From NCBI GenBank assembly GCA_964250755.1, contig CAXUHB010000001.1, forward strand, positions 62,001 to 126,000: a stretch of 64,000 nt of DNA. The letters run 5' to 3'. The position numbers and the translations under genes are program-made. Below the pieces are notes generated by a model. The model saw nothing but the letters and a program-made list of their open reading frames with translations, made no database searches and had not been told where the DNA came from. This DNA comes from DASWOJ01 sp964250755. GTDB taxonomy: Bacteria > Pseudomonadota > Alphaproteobacteria > Acetobacterales > Acetobacteraceae. Positions within the stretch are counted from its first letter, which is position 1. Every line of letters begins with the position of its first letter. This document shows, one piece after another, positions 9,201-18,009 of the stretch.

Positions 9201-10352
9201 CTACGCCCCCTTGCCCAAGCCGTCGAAGAACTTCGACACCTTGGCGAAGAAGCCCTCGCTTTCGGGACTTCCCTTGGCGTGGTTTCGGGCTTCCTCCTCG
9301 AACTCCTCCAGCAGGTCGCGCTGGCGCTTGCTCAGGTGCTGGGGGGTTTCGACTGCGACCTGAATGAACATGTCGCCGCGGGCGGCGCTCCGCAGCACGG
9401 AGAAGCCCTTGCCGCGCAACCGGAACTGATGGCCGGTTTGGGTGCCCTCCGGTATCTTCACCTTAGCGCGGGAGCCGTCTATGGCGGGCACCTCCACCTC
9501 TCCCCCCAGGGCGGCCTGGGTCATGGGAAGCGGGACGCGGCAGTAGATGTTGGCGCCGTCGCGCTGGAAGATCTCGTGGGGACGCACGCCGACGTGGACG
9601 TAGAGGTCGCCCGGTGGAGACCCGGCGGCCCCTGCCTCGCCCTCGCCGGCCAGGCGTATCTTGGTGCCGTCCTCCACGCCGGCGGGGATGCTGACCTGCA
9701 AGGTCTTCTCGCGCTGCACGGTGCCTGCACCGCCGCAGACCTTGCAGGGATTCTTGATGACGCGGCCGGCGCCGCCGCAGGTGGGGCAGGCGCGCTCGAC
9801 CAGGAAGAAGCCTTGCTGCGCCCTGATCTTGCCGGCGCCCTTGCAGGTCGTGCAGGTATCGGCGGCGCGGTCCTTGCCCTCCGACCCCGTGCCGGCGCAG
9901 TGGTCGCACTGAATGCGGGTGGGCACGCGGAGCTGGGCCTTGGTGCCGGTGAAGGCGTCGGCCAGATCTATCTCGACACCCGTGCGCAGGTCGGCGCCGC
10001 CGCGGCGGCCACCGCGCTTGCCGGTCATGTCGCCGAACATCTGGTCGAAGATGTCGCCCAGGCCGCCCGCGTCCTGGAAGCCAGAGAAGCCTGCGCCGAA
10101 GCCGCCGGCACCGGCGCCGCCCTGCTCGAACGCGGCATGGCCGAAGCGGTCGTAGGCTGCGCGCTTCTGGTCGTCCTTGAGGACGTCGTAGGCCTCGTTC
10201 AGGTCCTTGAACTTGGCCTCCGCCGCCTTGTCGCCGGGGTTGCGGTCGGGGTGGTGCTGCATCGCCAGCTTGCGGTAGGCGCGCTTCAAGTCGTCTGCGC
10301 TGGCGTCCTTCGGCACGCCGAGCGTTGCGTAGTAGTCCTGCTTGCTTGCCAC
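9201..10352 (-). CDS. dnaJ: Chaperone protein DnaJ
   Basis: A 383-residue type I J-protein, the DnaK co-chaperone that stimulates ATP hydrolysis and delivers unfolded substrates. It has an N-terminal J domain with HPD (QHHPDRNPGDK), a Gly/Phe-rich linker (GAGAGGFGAGFSG), four CXXCXGXG-type zinc repeats (CDHCAGTGSEG, CTTCKGAGK, CPTCGGAG, CKVCGGAG) and the C-terminal substrate domains. The chosen start is a GTG with GAGG six bases upstream; a second GTG four codons earlier lacks a ribosome site. It lies downstream of dnaK on the same strand, separated by a strong terminator-like hairpin. Confidence 0.98.
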   Translation of the reverse strand: MASKQDYYATLGVPKDASADDLKRAYRKLAMQHHPDRNPGDKAAEAKFKDLNEAYDVLKDDQKRAAYDRFGHAAFEQGGAGAGGFGAGFSGFQDAGGLGDIFDQMFGDMTGKRGGRRGGADLRTGVEIDLADAFTGTKAQLRVPTRIQCDHCAGTGSEGKDRAADTCTTCKGAGKIRAQQGFFLVERACPTCGGAGRVIKNPCKVCGGAGTVQREKTLQVSIPAGVEDGTKIRLAGEGEAGAAGSPPGDLYVHVGVRPHEIFQRDGANIYCRVPLPMTQAALGGEVEVPAIDGSRAKVKIPEGTQTGHQFRLRGKGFSVLRSAARGDMFIQVAVETPQHLSKRQRDLLEEFEEEARNHAKGSPESEGFFAKVSKFFDGLGKGA

Positions 10353-10401
10353 GTCTGTCCTCACACCCGGCGCGGACCCCGCACGGCGGGATCAGAAAAG
10401 G

Positions 10402-10442
10402 CGAAGGGTGCCCGCCCCCCTGGCGGAGACGGGCACCCTTCT
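10402..10442 (-). terminator. Rho-independent terminator between dnaK and dnaJ
   Basis: AAGGGTGCCCG (10430-10440 on the minus strand) pairs perfectly over 11 bp with CGGGCACCCTT (10404-10414). On the minus strand the stem is followed by CGCC and a short T run (CTTTTC), so it should terminate or attenuate transcription after dnaK. Confidence 0.8.
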
Positions 10443-10458
10443 GGTCGGCGCGTCCGGG

Positions 10459-12393
<1,935 letters not shown>

Positions 12394-12483
12394 TTGTGTC
12401 AGCTCCTTTCAGCGGCGGCACCTGGCCCGAAGCACCGGGGGCCGCCCTATGGTGTAACATTAGCGGATGTATTGAGCGGGGGC

Positions 12484-12503
12484 CGCCGGGACAAGGCCCG
12501 GCG
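12484..12503 (-). terminator. Hairpin after grpE
   Basis: CGCCGGG and CCCGGCG form a perfect 7-bp stem with a 6-base loop just after the grpE stop on the minus strand. There is no T run behind it, so it may only slow transcription or stabilise the grpE end. Confidence 0.45.
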
Positions 12504-12515
12504 GGTCAGGGATCG

Positions 12516-13151
12516 TTAGGCAGCGCTGTCTTCCTGGGAGTGCGTGTCCAGGGCGGGGTCCGCCGGGGCAGCCGCGGGAGCGTCGGCGGGGGCGGCCTTG
12601 GCGACGACGACCATGGCGGGGCGGAGCAGGCGGCCGTTGAGGGTCCAGGCCTGGGTCCAGGCCTGGATGACGGTGCCGGGGGGGTGATCCCCACTGGGCT
12701 GTTCGGCCATGGCCTGGTGCAGGTTGGCGTCGAAGGGCTGGCCGGTGGGGTCGGTGCGCTTGATCCCGTTGCGCTCCAGGATGGCGACGAAGCTGCGCTC
12801 GACGCCGTCCAGGCCGCTGCGGAGCTTGGTGACGATGTCGGGTTCGGCGTCCTCATGCGCGGGCAAGGTGTTCAGGCCGCGGCGGAGGTTCTCGGCGGCT
12901 TCGACGACGTCGGCGGCGAACTTCTGGACGGCGTATTGCCGGGTGTCGTCCACGTCGCGCTTGGCGCGGGCGCGGACGTTCTGCATCTCGGCCTCGGCAC
13001 GCATCCAGCGGTCGCGCATGTCGTCGCGCTCGGCGGTCAGTTGCGCGATCTGCGCGGACGGGTCGGCGTCCTGGTGGGGGGCGTCCGCCGGGGTGGGGTC
13101 GGCGGGGTCGGAGTGGGCCGGCGGGGCGGCCTGGTCGGGTTCTGTGCTCAT
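12516..13151 (-). CDS. grpE: Nucleotide exchange factor GrpE
   Basis: A 211-residue cytoplasmic protein that releases ADP from DnaK. After an acidic, low-complexity N-terminus comes the long coiled-coil (QIAQLTAERDDMRDRWMRAE, then NVRARAKRDVDDTRQYAVQK) and the GrpE core (VRSGLDGVERSFVAILERNG-like segment and GQPFDANLHQAMAEQPS). The ATG at 13151 excludes a proline-rich upstream stretch of low coding quality. It precedes dnaK in the same orientation. No hrcA or CIRCE element is seen nearby, so heat regulation probably uses a sigma-32-type promoter rather than HrcA. Confidence 0.97.
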   Translation of the reverse strand: MSTEPDQAAPPAHSDPADPTPADAPHQDADPSAQIAQLTAERDDMRDRWMRAEAEMQNVRARAKRDVDDTRQYAVQKFAADVVEAAENLRRGLNTLPAHEDAEPDIVTKLRSGLDGVERSFVAILERNGIKRTDPTGQPFDANLHQAMAEQPSGDHPPGTVIQAWTQAWTLNGRLLRPAMVVVAKAAPADAPAAAPADPALDTHSQEDSAA

Positions 13152-13288
13152 GCGCGTCAGGTAGGGCAGGGGGCGGGGCGGGACAAGCGGGGCGGGGCCA
13201 TGCGCGGGGTGCGGGCATGGGCGGGCGGGCTGTACCTTGGGGGCCTTGGAGCGGGGGCGGGTTGTGCGGCGGACCGGCGTGGCATGGT

Positions 13289-14194
13289 TCAGCCGCTTGG
13301 GGGCTGGCGCCATCCTGGTTGGCCTTCGATGGGGCCGAGCAGGGCTGCAAGGACGGCGGCGGCCTGATCCGGCGGGCCGCCGCCGGGCGGGATGGGCCGT
13401 GGGTGCGGGACCGGGGCTGGGCCGTCCTGATGCGCGGCGGCTGGCGCGGCGTGCCGGGGCGGCGCGGGGTTGGATGAGGCGGCGTGGCCGGGGGGCTGCG
13501 CCGGCTGGCGTGCGGGCGTGGGCGCTTCGGCGCGGGCGTGGAGCGCGCGGATGTCGGCCGGGGTGCGGCGGGGCCAGGGGCGCTGGCCGGGGTTGTTGCT
13601 GAGGCCGAGGTCGCGGCAGATGTCGCGGATGATGTCCTCGACCGGGCGGTGCAGGAGGTCGGCGGCGAGGTCGGGGGCGTCCAGGCGCTCGCGCAGCTCG
13701 GCGTGCAGGGCTTCGGGGGCGTCGAGGTCCGGGTTGTCGCCGCGACAGGCGTTCCCGATGCGGTCCTCGACGGCGCGGATGAGCTGGCGGCGGGCGGCTG
13801 CGCGGGCTTGGGCCGGGGTGCGCGCCGGGGGTACGGGCTGGGCGAGGATGCGGGCCAGCATGACGCAGCGGCGGACGGCGCGGGCGACCCGGTCGAAGGC
13901 GGCGGCGAGGGCTGGGATGACGTTAGCGGCGGCGGGGGCCTGCGCGGGGGCGGGCTGGGCTGGGCCTTGGTGCGCTGCCGCCTGCTGCGCTGCTCCGGCT
14001 TGGGCGTGGGCCTGGTCGTGCAGGAGGCGGGCGAGGCTGGTGCCGAGGTGGACGAGGCTGTCCAAGGCGTGGTGGTGGCCGTGCGGGTCGGCGGGGTCCG
14101 GCGCGGCGCCAGGCGCGGCACTGGGCGCGGCGTGCGCGGCAGCGGGGTGCTGGTCGGGGCGGTCCGGGGCGGCGTGGGTTGCGTGAGCGGCCAT
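13289..14194 (-). CDS. Hypothetical Ala/Pro-rich protein, 301 aa
   Basis: I do not recognise this protein. Its ends are low-complexity (Ala/Pro/His-rich), but the middle is ordered: ALDSLVHLGTSLARLLHDQA (about 43-62), IPALAAAFDRVARAVRRCVMLARI (about 93-116) and RRQLIRAVEDRIGNACRG (about 135-152). An acidic helical block with LHAELRERLDAPDLAADLL and VEDIIRDICRDLGL follows. The helices suggest an oligomeric or DNA-associated cytoplasmic protein. A long opposite-strand frame covers the same bases, but only this one gives non-repetitive helices. It lies upstream of grpE on the same strand with a 137-base gap. Confidence 0.6.
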   Translation of the reverse strand: MAAHATHAAPDRPDQHPAAAHAAPSAAPGAAPDPADPHGHHHALDSLVHLGTSLARLLHDQAHAQAGAAQQAAAHQGPAQPAPAQAPAAANVIPALAAAFDRVARAVRRCVMLARILAQPVPPARTPAQARAAARRQLIRAVEDRIGNACRGDNPDLDAPEALHAELRERLDAPDLAADLLHRPVEDIIRDICRDLGLSNNPGQRPWPRRTPADIRALHARAEAPTPARQPAQPPGHAASSNPAPPRHAAPAAAHQDGPAPVPHPRPIPPGGGPPDQAAAVLAALLGPIEGQPGWRQPPSG

Positions 14195-14392
14195 GAACGG
14201 AACAAGAACATTGTTGGTGGGGGTGGGTCAAGGATTGTGTGCGTGGGCCGACACATGCGGACAGGACGGCCTGGCCCGGTCCTCCAATGGGCGCAATGGT
14301 CGGCTTGCATAGCTCTGCCGCCGCGTGTTTCCGGATGATGAGTCGCCACATTGAGATTGGCAGGCCGGTTGTGCATGGCCTATCGTAAAGAA

Positions 14393-14620
14393 ATGAACGC
14401 TACCAATCTTCAGCAAGGCCCTCCGATGCCGCGTCCAGAGGCGGATGCCGACCGGCTTACCCGAATCGCGCATGAGGAAGCGGTAATCGCCAAGGCAGAA
14501 GCGGACATTGATGCGGGGTTGGGCATAGGCGACGAGGATTTAGAAGCGTGGCTGGACAGCCTCGATCTGGATGAGGCTTCACCGCTCCCTTCCCCGCGCA
14601 GCGCATCAGCCGCCCGCTAG
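14393..14620 (+). CDS. Antitoxin of ParE-type module
   Basis: A 75-residue acidic protein with the pattern seen in antitoxins that pair with ParE/RelE toxins: a helical segment (RLTRIAHEEAVIAKAEADID), then a flexible acidic tail (DEDLEAWLDSLDLDEASPLP) that could wrap the toxin. The start is uncertain; ATGs at 14375, 14393 and 14426 are possible, and 14393 is preceded by a purine-rich AAAGAA stretch. It ends 12 bases before the toxin gene, so the two are one operon. G+C in this stretch is lower than in neighbouring genes. Confidence 0.65.
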   Translation: MNATNLQQGPPMPRPEADADRLTRIAHEEAVIAKAEADIDAGLGIGDEDLEAWLDSLDLDEASPLPSPRSASAAR

Positions 14621-14632
14621 ACGGTTTCAACA

Positions 14633-14929
14633 ATGCGCCGGGTAGTGACAGCCCCGGAGGCTGCGGCTGCTCTGCGGCTGGCCCGGGCATGGCTGATGCA
14701 GCCGGAGGCTGGGTCGGTCGGGCAGGCGCGGTGGGATGCGCTGCGCTCGGCCCGGCTGCGTCTTCGCGTGCATCCCTGTTTGGGGTTGGCCAGCGCCGAA
14801 CTGCCCGGGCGTCGTCAGCTTGTGGTTGCCGGCTACAAACTGATCTATCGCGTTGACCCCGATACGGGGGACGGTATTACGGCTGGGCATGTGCGCATCC
14901 TTGCCGTGTTTGGCCCAGGGCAGAAATAG
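14633..14929 (+). CDS. ParE/RelE-superfamily toxin
   Basis: A 98-residue basic protein with the ParE/RelE order of elements: an N-terminal helical pair (PEAAAALRLARAWLMQPEAG), LRSARLRLRVHPCLGLAS, then the characteristic strands YKLIYRVDPDTG and GHVRILAVFGPGQ. This matches toxins described as ParE-like (gyrase-directed) or RelE-like (ribosome-dependent mRNA cleavage); sequence alone cannot decide. It follows the antitoxin gene by 12 bases. Confidence 0.8.
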   Translation: MRRVVTAPEAAAALRLARAWLMQPEAGSVGQARWDALRSARLRLRVHPCLGLASAELPGRRQLVVAGYKLIYRVDPDTGDGITAGHVRILAVFGPGQK

Positions 14930-15034
14930 CGGGACGGAGAGGGCGGACTCCGGAAGGTCCAACGATCCCGGCGCAACAGGTCGGATGCTGTTCAGTTCGT
15001 TGTGCCATCTCCCCGACGGACAGCGTTACTTTGC

Positions 15035-15424
15035 TCATATTAGCGCTTTTTTAAGTAGCCGCTGCAGTGGTCCCAAAGTCTCTGCATTCTCTGGGTAGCA
15101 GGTAGCGTAGGTGACGACGAACAATCTTGCGAAGTCCAGAAAATCTGCTCGATTGCAAAATCTTTCAGGAGCGCCGAGTTCCAGTACGCCTGGATCAACG
15201 AAAGCACGGAACATGGCCCAATCTGGCCAGTACGCAAACTCAGCTGCCACGTCAGGCACCAGCCTCATCTCCAGAAGCCAACCTGGATCACCTCCAAGGC
15301 CAGGAAGTCTTGAATTTGCATTCAAGAGTTCAACCAGCTTCGGAAGACGATGCCCCAGGGCAAGGCTATATAGACAGAGCCTCACTGCGGCGTCCGCATC
15401 CCCCCAGAGGATCGAAATATCCAA
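15035..15424 (-). CDS. Hypothetical protein, possibly the 3' part of a frameshifted gene
   Basis: A 129-residue frame (TTG start as read) with clear protein character: LWGDADAAVRLCLYSLALGH, RLPKLVELLNANSRLPGLGG, WPDWAMFRAFVDPGVLELG and ENAETLGPLQRLLKKAL. No family recognised. Immediately upstream on the same strand, a different frame (ATG at 15521) encodes another protein-like stretch (RELLASLRVTYILSEFHQRP) that runs out just where this one begins. One longer gene broken by a frameshift near 15430 is therefore plausible. The region has lower G+C (roughly mid-50s per cent) than the rest of the window, which suggests acquired DNA. It lies downstream of hemW. Confidence 0.55.
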   Translation of the reverse strand: MDISILWGDADAAVRLCLYSLALGHRLPKLVELLNANSRLPGLGGDPGWLLEMRLVPDVAAEFAYWPDWAMFRAFVDPGVLELGAPERFCNRADFLDFARLFVVTYATCYPENAETLGPLQRLLKKALI

Positions 15425-15563
15425 TTCTTGACAGCGGCTCGGTCACCTGAGGCCAGCGCGGACGTTGATGGAACTCGCTCAAGATGTAGGTCACCCGAAG
15501 GCTTGCCAGCAACTCTCGCATTCCTGCATCAACTTGCTGCTCCTTGTCCGTACACTCTTCATA

Positions 15564-16715
15564 TCACACTACCAATTGTTCGAGCAGCGCATCCAGCCGC
15601 AGCCGGCCCTCAAGTGTGGCTGCCAGGCAGCCATCGGCTTGCGCGACATAGCCTGCATCCAATGCCTGACTCAACACGTCTGCGTCCACCGCGTCCATAA
15701 GCGCCATCCCCGTTCTTTCATTGAATTGGGCGGCGTCCACCCCCTCCGTCAGCCGTAGCCCCATCAGCAGCATCTCGCGGGCGCGGTCGCGGGGGGTGAT
15801 GCGTTCCTCGGCGGTGCTGCCGTGGCCGTGCTGCTCCACGCGGGCGGCCCAGGGTTCGGGGGCGCGGTGGCGGCGGGTGGCGGTGAGGTGGCCGTCGAGG
15901 GTGAGGCGGCCGTGGGCGCCGGGGCCGATGCCGGCGTAGTCGCTGTAGCGCCAGTAGGCGAGGTTGTGGCGGCTCTCGCCGCCGGGCTGGGCGAGGTTGG
16001 AGACCTCGTAGGCGTGCAGGCCCTGGGCGGCGCAGGCGTCGAGGGTTGCGTGATAGAGGTCGGCGGCGAGGTCGTCGTCGGGGAGGATCAGGGCGCCGCG
16101 GCGGTGCAGGGCCTCGAAGCCGGTGCCGGGTTCGATGGTGAGCTGATAGAGGGAGAGGTGGTCGGCGCAGAGGGCGAGGGCCTGGTGCAGCTCGGCCTGC
16201 CAGGCGGCGACGGATTGGCCGGGGCGGGCGTAGATCAGGTCGAAGGAGACGCGGGGGAAGGTGCTGCGGGCCATCTCCAGCGCGGCGACGGCCTGTGTGG
16301 CGCTGTGCTGGCGGCCCAGCATGTGCAGGGCGCCGGCGTCGAGACTTTGGATGCCGAGGGAGACGCGGTTGACCCCGGCGGCGCGGAAGGCGGCGAGGCG
16401 GGCCAGCTCGACGCTGGTGGGGTTGGCTTCGAGGGTGATCTCCAGGTTCGGCGCGGGGTCGAAGAGGGTGGTGGCGTCGGCGATCAGGGCGGCGACGGTG
16501 TCCGGCTCCATCAGGCTGGGGGTGCCGCCGCCGAAGAAGATGCTGGCGAGGGGGCGGCGGCCGAGGCGGGCGGCCTCCCAGGCGAGTTCGGTGCGGAGGG
16601 CGGCGGCGAAGCGGGCCTGGGGGATGCGGTCGCGGACGTGGCTGTTGAAGTCGCAATAGGGGCACTTGGCCAGGCAGAACGGCCAGTGGATGTAGAGGGC
16701 GAGGGGGGCGGTCAT
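15564..16715 (-). CDS. hemW: Radical SAM heme chaperone HemW
   Basis: A 383-residue radical-SAM protein. The N-terminus reads ALYIHWPFCLAKCPYCDFNS, with the CX3CX2C cluster motif and the extra cysteine pattern of HemW rather than HemN. FFGGGTPSLM, EANPTSVE, VNRVSLGIQS and EVSNLAQPGGESRHNLAYW are further family blocks. HemW binds heme and is proposed to deliver it to respiratory proteins; it was formerly annotated as coproporphyrinogen oxidase. The ATG at 16715 gives the usual N-terminus; upstream residues are low quality. Its start is divergent from the YbaK-type gene, 27 bases away. In many alphaproteobacteria hemW adjoins rdgB/rph, which is not the case here. Confidence 0.96.
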   Translation of the reverse strand: MTAPLALYIHWPFCLAKCPYCDFNSHVRDRIPQARFAAALRTELAWEAARLGRRPLASIFFGGGTPSLMEPDTVAALIADATTLFDPAPNLEITLEANPTSVELARLAAFRAAGVNRVSLGIQSLDAGALHMLGRQHSATQAVAALEMARSTFPRVSFDLIYARPGQSVAAWQAELHQALALCADHLSLYQLTIEPGTGFEALHRRGALILPDDDLAADLYHATLDACAAQGLHAYEVSNLAQPGGESRHNLAYWRYSDYAGIGPGAHGRLTLDGHLTATRRHRAPEPWAARVEQHGHGSTAEERITPRDRAREMLLMGLRLTEGVDAAQFNERTGMALMDAVDADVLSQALDAGYVAQADGCLAATLEGRLRLDALLEQLVV

Positions 16716-16742
16716 GCCCCGTATATGGGAGCGGGGCGGGGG

Positions 16743-17279
16743 ATGGAGGATGATGCGGTGGAGCGGGTGCGGGCGGCGCTGCTGCGGGCCGGGCATCCCG
16801 ACACGATCCTGGCGTATCCGGCGGGAACCAGGACGGCGGCGGATGCGGCGGCGGCCATCGGGTGCGGGGTGGCGCAGATTGCGAAGTCCATCGTGTTTCG
16901 AGTGCGTATGCCAGAGGGGGTGCGTATGCCAGAGGGGGTGCGTGCGCCAGATGGGGTTGGTGCGCCGGAAGGCGACCGGGCGGCGGTGGTGATCACGTCC
17001 GGGGCGAACCGGGTGGATGCGGGGCGGGCGGCGGCGGCGCTGGGCGTGGACCTGGCGCGGGCGGATGCGGCGTTCGTACGGGGGGCGACGGGGTTCGTGA
17101 TCGGGGGCGTGGCGCCGGTGGGGCACCGGCGGGCGCCGCTGGTGCTGCTGGATGCGGACCTGCTGCGGCTGGACCCGGTGTGGGCGGCGGCGGGGTCGCC
17201 GCAGCACGTGTTCCGGACGAGTGCGGCGGAGCTGGTGCGGATAACGGGGGCTGCGGTGGCGGAGGTGGCGGAGCGTTAG
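16743..17279 (+). CDS. YbaK/EbsC-type aminoacyl-tRNA deacylase with internal repeat
   Basis: A 178-residue protein of the YbaK/prolyl-tRNA editing fold, which hydrolyses mischarged aminoacyl-tRNAs in the cytoplasm. Family blocks are IGCGVAQIAKSIVFRV (about 39-54), AAVVITSGANRVDAGRAAAA, RGATGFVIGGVAPVGH and TSAAELVRITGA. Between the first and second blocks lies a hexapeptide repeated four times (VRMPEG, VRMPEG, VRAPDG, VGAPEG), encoded by an 18-bp tandem repeat. It probably forms a surface loop, because it replaces a short loop in the family. It is divergent from hemW. Confidence 0.88.
   Translation: MEDDAVERVRAALLRAGHPDTILAYPAGTRTAADAAAAIGCGVAQIAKSIVFRVRMPEGVRMPEGVRAPDGVGAPEGDRAAVVITSGANRVDAGRAAAALGVDLARADAAFVRGATGFVIGGVAPVGHRRAPLVLLDADLLRLDPVWAAAGSPQHVFRTSAAELVRITGAAVAEVAER
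16902..16973 (+). repeat. 18-bp in-frame tandem repeat (minisatellite) in the YbaK-type gene
   Basis: Four consecutive 18-bp units occupy 72 bases. The first two are identical (GTGCGTATGCCAGAGGGG at 16902 and 16920); the third and fourth have diverged. Because the unit is a multiple of three, copy-number change would not break the frame. Confidence 0.92.
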
Positions 17280-17412
17280 GGGGCGGGGCGTTAGAAGGCG
17301 GGGCAGCAGGGCTGGGGGTGTTCGTGCCGGTCATGGACACGTCACGACGCAGAGGTGGTGGGGATGCAGGGCGGCGTTGCAGGGTTGCTGCTCGGCGTAT
17401 GAGAGGATGAGG

Positions 17413-17868
17413 ATGATGCGACAGGCTGGCCCGACCTGCTTGTTCCGCCGCGGCCTGCTGGCGGGCGGCCTGGCCATGGCCGCTGCGCCGGGGGCGGGGG
17501 CTGCGACGCTGGTGTTTGCGGAGCTGTATGGGCCGAGCACCCCGGAGGGCACGCCGTTGTCGCCGGCGGCGCGGGCGCTGGTGGGACGGGCAGTGACGCT
17601 GCAGGGGTTCATGGCGCCGCCGCTGCGGGCGGAGAGCGACTTTTTCGTGCTGACGCGGTATCCGATGTCGAGCTGCCCGTTCTGCTCGAACGCCGCGGAC
17701 TGGCCGGTGGACATCGTGTTCGTGCGGCTGGGGCGGGCGGCGGATGTGGCAGAGCCGAGCTACGCGATACAGGTGTCCGGGACGCTGGAGGCGGGGATGC
17801 AGGCGGATGCGGCGACCGGGTTCGTCAGCCTGGTGCGGGTGGTGGACGCCACCTGGCGGCGGGTCTGA
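17413..17868 (+). CDS. Exported protein, DUF3299-like
   Basis: A 151-residue protein with an N-terminal export signal containing two arginines (CLFRRGLLAGGLAMAAAPGAGA), possibly a Tat signal. The mature part begins ATLVFAELYGP and holds GRAVTLQGFMAPPLRAESDFF, then RYPMSSCPFCSN with a CXXC-type pair. This arrangement resembles DUF3299 proteins, a periplasmic family of unknown role in which a short beta domain carries a cysteine motif. A GAGAGG stretch precedes the tandem ATGs at 17413 and 17416. It lies downstream of the YbaK-type gene with a gap of about 130 bases. Confidence 0.65.
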   Translation: MMRQAGPTCLFRRGLLAGGLAMAAAPGAGAATLVFAELYGPSTPEGTPLSPAARALVGRAVTLQGFMAPPLRAESDFFVLTRYPMSSCPFCSNAADWPVDIVFVRLGRAADVAEPSYAIQVSGTLEAGMQADAATGFVSLVRVVDATWRRV

Positions 17869-18009
17869 TGCGGGGCGGCATATGTCCACGCGGGCCGCGC
17901 TGCGAGCCGGGCTGGAGGCGGCGTGCGGAGGCGGGCAGCCTCGGCGGCTGCCGCCATCCCGCCGGGCAGCGGGTCCTTGCGCGCCCGGCGGCAGGTAGGG
18001 GTGCAGCGG

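Noticed and set aside
12445..12515. A sigma-32-type promoter for dnaK (CTTG with CAATACAT about 18 bases on)
   Set aside because: The -35-like CTTG falls in the loop of a hairpin and the -10 match is poor. I could not support it enough to list.
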